Source of the DNA: an uncultured Parabacteroides sp. | Lineage (GTDB): Bacteria; Bacteroidota; Bacteroidia; Bacteroidales; Tannerellaceae | Length of the DNA stretch: 6,272 nt | Assembly (NCBI GenBank): GCA_947074335.1 | Contig: CAMTPG010000165.1 | Location: forward strand, 1 to 6,272 | Direction of reading: 5' to 3' | Shown: positions 1 through 3,470 of the stretch, piece after piece | Layout: the number at the start of each line of letters is the position of its first letter | How positions within the stretch are numbered: the first letter of the stretch is position 1 | The notes under the pieces: generated by a model | Databases searched by the model: none | What the model was told of the DNA's origin: nothing | Seen by the model: the letters and a program-made list of their open reading frames with translations, nothing else | Made by a program: the position numbers and the translations under genes

Positions 1-114
1 ACCTAACACCCCTCCCAACACGAAGCTATTCCGATCTATTAAAGATAATTGCAATAACACCAAACATATAACGAACATCGCTTTCGTCTTGTTAAAAGAT
101 TTCGGAGAACTCAT
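1..114 (-). CDS. Possible 5' end of an exported protein gene (partial, runs off the left edge)
   Basis: An ATG at 114 opens a frame that stays open for 38 codons to the window edge. The predicted N-terminus has the layout of a signal peptide: a lysine-bearing n-region (residues 1-12, with KSFNKTKA) and a hydrophobic stretch MFVICLVLLQLSL at about 13-25. No cleavage site is clear, and the family cannot be named from so little. A second ATG at codon 13 would give a shorter start directly at the hydrophobic segment. The ATG at 114 is the first start in its frame after an upstream stop. The box TATATTTG (123-116) matches TAnnTTTG but lies almost on top of the ATG. It would fit the downstream start better, and no TTTG is at the right spacing behind it. 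Orientation agrees with all other genes here. The opposite strand is also open (2-145, ending in TAA), so the call is tentative. Confidence 0.38.
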   Translation of the reverse strand, partial: MSSPKSFNKTKAMFVICLVLLQLSLIDRNSFVLGGVLG

Positions 115-224
115 GCAAATATATGAAAAATATTTTTTTAAATAAAAACTACAAAAACATTATATTGTTCCTTATCCTATAAAATCACTCTATCGTGCCT
201 CTATCCATCATTTAAGAGATTACA

Positions 225-248
225 AATAAATGCTCGCGCGCATTTATT
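225..248. repeat. Inverted repeat with GC-rich hexamer loop
   Basis: AATAAATGC (225-233) pairs perfectly with GCATTTATT (240-248), leaving the six-base loop TCGCGC. The alternating CG run stands out in otherwise AT-rich DNA. On the plus strand it is followed by a mixed A/T tract rather than a clean T run, so it is at best a weak terminator. A protein-binding dyad is equally possible. Confidence 0.4.
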
Positions 249-509
249 ATTTAAATTTTAATAAATAATCCGTGATTGATACAATTTTATTATAGTTATT
301 CTGCATGAACAACTTGCAGGCAAAACTATTATCAATTTATTTATTATCTGTATATCTTTCGTTGAATAACAAAGAAATTGAATTGCAAATAATAAAAAAC
401 AGATACTTTTTGCAAAATTGTTTATGACTCTTAAAAACAAACAAATTGATTCTCTCCCGATTTATTTAACATTTCATCCATTGTATTATTTAAATACCGG
501 TTTATGTTA

Positions 510-524
510 ATAACAAATTGTTAT
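510..524. repeat. Operator-like 15-bp palindrome
   Basis: ATAACAA (510-516) and TTGTTAT (518-524) are perfect inverted arms around a single central base. The size and symmetry are those of a site for a dimeric DNA-binding protein. Palindromes of this size also arise readily by chance in AT-rich DNA. No partner copy was noticed elsewhere in the window. Confidence 0.3.
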
Positions 525-539
525 ATATAATGTTTCTGA

Positions 540-591
540 TTCCCGAATAAAATCAATTATATTTCTTTCGGGAAGCAGGAATATCCCGAAA
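540..591. repeat. Three-armed, mutually exclusive inverted repeats
   Basis: The central arm TTTCGGGAA (566-574) can pair with either neighbour. TTCCCGAA (540-547) matches TTCGGGAA (567-574), and TCCCGAAA (584-591) matches TTTCGGGA (566-573). The two stems, each 8 bp, cannot form at once. The right arm overlaps the T-tract end of the tRNA terminator when read on the minus strand. On neither strand is either stem followed by a clean T run. Confidence 0.45.
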
Positions 592-632
592 AATAAAAAA
601 AGCAGATTTCGTTTAAAAACAAAATCTGCTTT
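589..632 (-). terminator. Rho-independent terminator after tRNA-Thr
   Basis: Read on the minus strand, AAAGCAGATTT (632-622) pairs perfectly with AAATCTGCTTT (609-599) across a 12-base loop. It runs into a long T tract (600-589, interrupted by one A). It begins six bases after the tRNA 3' end, so it should end the transcript carrying the tRNA and perhaps the acidic-protein gene upstream. Confidence 0.85.
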
Positions 633-637
633 GCATG

Positions 638-710
638 AGCCGGAAATGGGACTCGAACCCATGACCTATGCATTACGAATGCATTGCTCTACCAGCTGAG
701 CTATTTCGGC
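638..710 (-). tRNA. tRNA-Thr, anticodon CGT
   Basis: A 73-base cloverleaf can be folded by eye. The acceptor strand is GCCGAAA, the D arm GCTC...GAGC contains GG, and the anticodon stem is ATGCA/TGCAT with loop TTCGTAA. The T arm is ATGGG-TTCGAGT-CCCAT. The anticodon CGT lies at 677-675 and reads the threonine codon ACG. The 3' acceptor strand is TTCCGGC with discriminator T, so pair 5-68 would be A opposite C; the other six acceptor pairs are Watson-Crick. CCA is not encoded (the next bases are CAT), so the tail must be added by CCA-adding enzyme. The tRNA lies 18 bp after the acidic-protein stop codon with no obvious terminator between, so joint transcription is plausible. A strong terminator follows. 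Confidence 0.95.
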
Positions 711-728
711 AGGTACTGAAACAGGATA

Positions 729-1181
729 TTAATCCAGATCAGCTAATAAATCGTTCAAAAACGAATCCAGATCCGAATCCAGATCTTTTAATAAGGGATC
801 GTCTAAACGGAAAGTATCATCATCCAGAAATAATAATTCTTCAATAATGGAGAAATCATCATCTACAAGACTTACCGAGAATGGTTTTGATATGTTGGGC
901 TGATCGAATGCCTGACGCGCAGCCAGTGACGTGGTGACCGATCTTAACAATGCAATTAATTCGACTTCGAAAGCCTGATTATCCACATATTTTCCGATCC
1001 ATTGATCGATGATGCCATTGGCTACTAACTCTTCTGTTTCATTATATATTTGCAGTTCGCCGCTTTCGGCATCGAAACGTACAAACAAATCACTATGAAT
1101 ACTGGTAGTATCCAGCTGACTGATTGCATCCTGAAACAGCGATTCTATTCGCGATTTGATTTCTAAATTCTCTGAGTTCAT
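729..1181 (-). CDS. Hypothetical acidic protein with aspartate/leucine-rich tail
   Basis: I do not recognise this 150-residue protein. It has no signal peptide, membrane segment or cysteine, and its only methionine is the start, so it is probably cytoplasmic. Residues 1-100 look globular with mixed helix and strand (for example DLFVRFDAESGELQIYNET, about 31-49, resembling two strands around a turn). Residues 107-150 are extreme: 17 of 44 are Asp or Glu and only two are basic. Acidic residues alternate with leucines, ending in KDLDSDLDSFLNDLLADLD. This suggests an amphipathic acidic tail that binds a basic partner, but that is inference. The start is ATG at 1181, preceded by AAGG very close to it (GCAAGGTT), so the ribosome site is weak. 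A TAnnTTTG box at 1223-1216 gives a leader of about 28-30 bases. The tRNA-Thr follows 18 bp after the stop. Reality of the gene: good; function: unknown. Confidence 0.82.
   Translation of the reverse strand: MNSENLEIKSRIESLFQDAISQLDTTSIHSDLFVRFDAESGELQIYNETEELVANGIIDQWIGKYVDNQAFEVELIALLRSVTTSLAARQAFDQPNISKPFSVSLVDDDFSIIEELLFLDDDTFRLDDPLLKDLDSDLDSFLNDLLADLD
731..785. repeat. Three copies of AATCCAGATC inside the acidic-protein gene
   Basis: The 10-mer AATCCAGATC occurs at 731-740, 764-773 and 776-785. On the coding strand each is GATCTGGATT, encoding Asp-Leu-Asp. The last two lie in phase 12 bp apart as a small tandem repeat (CGAATCCAGATC; the second copy is preceded by C rather than A). They build the acidic tail and could allow slippage that changes tail length. 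Confidence 0.6.
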
Positions 1182-1215
1182 AACCTTGCATTTATCGTTA
1201 ATCCGAAACTTTCGT

Positions 1216-1223
1216 CAAAAGTA
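1216..1223 (-). promoter_or_regulatory. Putative Bacteroidota -7 element (TACTTTTG) for the acidic-protein gene
   Basis: TACTTTTG, read on the minus strand from 1223 to 1216, matches the Bacteroidota primary-sigma -7 consensus TAnnTTTG. It lies 34 bases before the ATG, a normal leader length. No TTTG is visible about 19-21 bases upstream, so the -33 half is weak or absent. Confidence 0.4.
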
Positions 1224-1244
1224 ATAATATTTCAACAATATTAT
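1224..1244 (-). repeat. AT-only hairpin just after the DUF6340 gene stop
   Basis: ATAATATT (1224-1231) and AATATTAT (1237-1244) form an 8-bp dyad with a five-base loop, starting six bases beyond the stop codon of the lipoprotein gene. The stem contains only A and T, and the run after it on the minus strand is TACTTTTG rather than a T tract. It is therefore a poor terminator. It directly abuts the -7 match. Confidence 0.25.
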
Positions 1245-1249
1245 CCGGA

Positions 1250-2281
1250 TTATTCACCAAATTGCATTTTAAGTTTTTTATCGGCCTGAATGCGATCCAT
1301 TAAAGCTTCGGCATACAGCTTTTCGAGTCGGGTAAATTTATCCTCTTCGCCGGCATGTTGCTTAAATAACTGATAGGATTTGTCGGCCCACTGCCAGGCT
1401 TTTTCCAGATCAGTTTTTACTTCATAACAAAGGGCGATGTTGGAGGCGGCGCGGGCTTTAGACTTCCAGCTTTTCGAACTGTTGAAGATAGCCTGCCATT
1501 TGCGCTCGGCATTTTCCCAATTGCCGGCTGCGGCAAAAGCAGAAGCTTCTTTCCAGTTGGTATCGTAACCAACATAATACCAGCGCGTTTCTTTTTCCCA
1601 ATGAGGCACAAAGCTGGGCATGATGCGCGTTCCGATATACTGACCGGCTACGCGCAGTGCTTCGTTGGGGGCAGGCAGATAAAAACCGAGTTCCTCTTCG
1701 GTAAAGGCTGTTTCCTGCCAAAACACACTGTCGGTCACCGGCATGGTTGCCAGCGGATTATCGCGACCGGGCAGATATGTACGTACAATGCTGTTTACAC
1801 GCACATTGACTTCGCCCAATACAAAGCCGCCCTGCATGCCCGCAATATCTTTATCCATACTGAAGAGTAAACGATCGAACGACAGAATGGCATCGGCTCC
1901 GGTTTCACGACAAAGTGCGGCCACCTGCTGTGCCGTCAGTTTTTTGTCGGTCAGGTATTGCTGATCGGTCCGGATATCATGATCGTAAAGCAACACATCT
2001 TCGAAATAGGAACCGTCTACAATGGATTTGCCCAGCGCATAAGTGGTAAAATAAGCCACACTATCCAGCGATACGGAAGCCGTATCCTGCAATTTGCCGT
2101 ATAAAGATAACGAATAGCCCACATCGTCGGGCTGGGCAACACTGTTGTTTACCACCAGCACTTTATGCACATCGCCGGGAAAGGTAATCTCGCCCGGATT
2201 GTAGGTTTCGATGCCCACATAACGAACAGGGCTGCAGGCCAGCAGACAAAAAGAGAGTAAACAGTAAATTCCTGGTTTCAT
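1250..2281 (-). CDS. DUF6340-type lipoprotein with C-terminal TPR-like helices
   Basis: The 343-residue product begins with a lipoprotein signal: a short hydrophobic segment and lipobox LLAC, with the acceptor cysteine at residue 16. It is probably exported and anchored in a membrane through lipid. The next part (residues 20-50, with VGIETYNPGEITFP and then KVLVVNNS) resembles the start of DUF6340 proteins, a Bacteroidota family of unknown function. The body to about 235 is a mixed domain (for example GADAILSFDRLLF, 128-140). Residues about 241-310 look like a pair of TPR-like helical hairpins (NWKEASAFAAAGNWENAERKW, then AASNIALCYEV...LEKAWQWADKSYQLF), a protein-binding scaffold. The TTA-complement stop is at 1250. 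No Shine-Dalgarno site precedes the ATG, which is common in this phylum. It lies 77 bp after the TIM-barrel gene with no clear promoter or terminator between, so the two are probably co-transcribed. Family call fairly sure; role unknown. Confidence 0.85.
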   Translation of the reverse strand: MKPGIYCLLSFCLLACSPVRYVGIETYNPGEITFPGDVHKVLVVNNSVAQPDDVGYSLSLYGKLQDTASVSLDSVAYFTTYALGKSIVDGSYFEDVLLYDHDIRTDQQYLTDKKLTAQQVAALCRETGADAILSFDRLLFSMDKDIAGMQGGFVLGEVNVRVNSIVRTYLPGRDNPLATMPVTDSVFWQETAFTEEELGFYLPAPNEALRVAGQYIGTRIMPSFVPHWEKETRWYYVGYDTNWKEASAFAAAGNWENAERKWQAIFNSSKSWKSKARAASNIALCYEVKTDLEKAWQWADKSYQLFKQHAGEEDKFTRLEKLYAEALMDRIQADKKLKMQFGE

Positions 2282-2314
2282 ATCAGATAGTTTTTACAAA
2301 CAGATAATGAATGC

Positions 2315-2341
2315 CTTATTCTCCCGCAAAGACAGAATAAG
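2315..2341. repeat. 8-bp hairpin between the TIM-barrel and lipoprotein genes
   Basis: CTTATTCT (2315-2322) pairs with AGAATAAG (2334-2341) around an 11-base loop. Neither strand has a T run after the stem, so it is unlikely to stop transcription by itself. In a shared message it could be an mRNA processing or stability element between the two genes. Confidence 0.3.
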
Positions 2342-2358
2342 ACATCCGGACACTTTTC

Positions 2359-3216
2359 TTATTTAGAAGGCATATCGCTTACCGCCTTGAAATAACCGAT
2401 CGATTCGGCGATGCCGAGGAATGGATCTTTCATATCTTTTTCGTATTCGAGGCTGCATACGCCGGTATAATTTACTTCGCGCATCACATCGATCAACGCC
2501 GGATAATCAATTTTACCGCGACCGATCTGGATACCTGTTCCCGCTTTCGAAGCTTCGGTAACATCTTTAATATGTACATCGAACACACGCGAATGATATT
2601 TACGGAAATCGGCTACCGGATCGCAACCGTTTCGCAAATCGTGGCCCACATCGAGACACATACCGATACGCGGATCGAGATCTTTGGTATTTTCCCACAC
2701 ATCGGTGGCATCGGGATAAGTTACAATATCGGGACCATGCAAATGGATGGCATAATTAAAATCATATTCTTTTACCTTCTGATCCACATAAGGCAGCAAA
2801 TCATAATCGGGTACACCCACAATCAGATTAACGCCTACACGACGGGCATAATCGAAGGCCTGATCTACGGCTTCTTTACTTTTCATATAGATCGGTCCCA
2901 CGGCATATCCGGTTACATCGTATTCGGCACATTTATCGTGAAACTGCTGTATGGCTTCGTCGGAACTGTTTAAAGGCAGATGAAAATCTTTGATACAAAG
3001 ATAATGCACATCCAGATCCTTCAGGGTTTTGAGTGTGGTATCGAGGTCGAAATTCACAAATGTATAACCGGCCATTCCCAGTTTAAACGGGTTAACGGCT
3101 TTCGGAGCTTTTGGCTTTACGGGATCGGGCACAGCCGCTTTCAGAATGCGGGGAGTTCCCAGCAACAGGGCGCCTGCCATTCCCTTCTTAAAAAATGATC
3201 TTCTTGATTCTTTCAT
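2359..3216 (-). CDS. Exported TIM-barrel sugar phosphate isomerase/epimerase-like protein
   Basis: This 285-residue protein belongs to the xylose-isomerase-like/AP-endonuclease-2 TIM-barrel group, members of which isomerise or epimerise sugars and related hydroxy-acids with a divalent metal. The N-terminus carries SRRSFFKKG (residues 4-12) and a hydrophobic run GALLLG, a twin-arginine-type signal, followed by a Pro/Lys/Ala-rich linker to about 43. The mature barrel starts near FKLGMAGYTF. Candidate metal and catalytic residues are His158/His160 in AIHLHGPD, Asp189 and His192 in CLDVGHD, His215 in VHIKD and Glu257 or Glu259 in SLEYE. The glutamate usually seen at the end of strand 4 is not evident (VGVPDYDLL, 133-141). 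Whether this cell has a Tat translocase cannot be seen here. A -7 box (3261-3254) precedes the gene, and the lipoprotein gene follows 77 bp downstream. The fold is confident; the substrate is unknown. Confidence 0.88.
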   Translation of the reverse strand: MKESRRSFFKKGMAGALLLGTPRILKAAVPDPVKPKAPKAVNPFKLGMAGYTFVNFDLDTTLKTLKDLDVHYLCIKDFHLPLNSSDEAIQQFHDKCAEYDVTGYAVGPIYMKSKEAVDQAFDYARRVGVNLIVGVPDYDLLPYVDQKVKEYDFNYAIHLHGPDIVTYPDATDVWENTKDLDPRIGMCLDVGHDLRNGCDPVADFRKYHSRVFDVHIKDVTEASKAGTGIQIGRGKIDYPALIDVMREVNYTGVCSLEYEKDMKDPFLGIAESIGYFKAVSDMPSK

Positions 3217-3253
3217 GGTATGTATTAATTCAGAATTTATGCTTGAATAAAAA

Positions 3254-3261
3254 CAAAGTTA
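3254..3261 (-). promoter_or_regulatory. Putative Bacteroidota -7 element (TAACTTTG) for the TIM-barrel/lipoprotein unit
   Basis: TAACTTTG (3261 to 3254 on the minus strand) fits TAnnTTTG and lies 37 bases before the ATG at 3216, between that gene and the valS terminator. No TTTG is found at the -33 spacing. A small dyad GGAAG-TTG-CTTCC (3273-3285) covers the region just upstream. Confidence 0.45.
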
Positions 3262-3303
3262 CATAAAAAACCGGAAGTTGCTTCCATATTTGTGTGCGGA
3301 AAC

Positions 3304-3342
3304 AAAAAAAGATTGCCGGACGATATAAGTCATCCGGCAATC
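3304..3342 (-). terminator. Rho-independent terminator of valS
   Basis: On the minus strand GATTGCCGGA (3342-3333) pairs perfectly with TCCGGCAATC (3320-3311) across a 12-base loop and is followed at once by seven T residues (3310-3304). It lies 128 bp after the valS stop codon, giving a rather long 3' untranslated region. It separates valS from the next transcription unit. Confidence 0.92.
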
Positions 3343-3470
3343 GGGCTATACATTATATATACAATGTAAGTTTATCATGTCTGGGTAAGTCTGCCTGCGC
3401 TGATCCGAATTCTATACCTTATATTTAAAGTGTCTGTTTATCGTCTCTGCTGCGCAAACTCCGAAACTGT

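Larger units (their letters stand above)
115..588. other. AT-rich intergenic stretch with no supported gene
   Basis: These 474 bases are visibly much richer in A and T than the coding part of the window and hold no convincing reading frame. What can be seen is a set of dyads: a hairpin with a GC-rich loop at 225-248, a 15-bp palindrome at 510-524 and overlapping inverted repeats at 540-591. There is also a longer-range pair, TTGCAAA at 383-389 with TTTGCAA at 409-415. One further TAnnTTTG match (TAGTTTTG, 328-321, minus strand) has no -33 partner. The stretch lies between the tRNA-Thr terminator and the possible gene at the left edge, so it would be that gene's upstream control region, or the edge of inserted DNA. 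Confidence 0.6.

Noticed and set aside
2..145. Plus-strand frame open from the left edge to a TAA at 143-145
   Set aside because: The translation is Asn/Lys/Ile-rich without recognisable features, and the minus-strand reading has a better signal-like start. It cannot be fully excluded without the left flank.
258..440. 60-codon minus-strand frame with a hydrophobic stretch, in the AT-rich region
   Set aside because: Its only start is TTG, there is no methionine codon within it and no well-placed ribosome site. The composition is that of the surrounding noncoding DNA.
2315..2341. Terminator after the TIM-barrel gene
   Set aside because: The 8-bp stem is not followed by a T run on either strand, so it was listed only as a hairpin.
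2572..2973. 133-codon plus-strand frame opposite the TIM-barrel gene
   Set aside because: It is the antisense shadow of a confident gene and is rich in Ile/His/Tyr with no domain.
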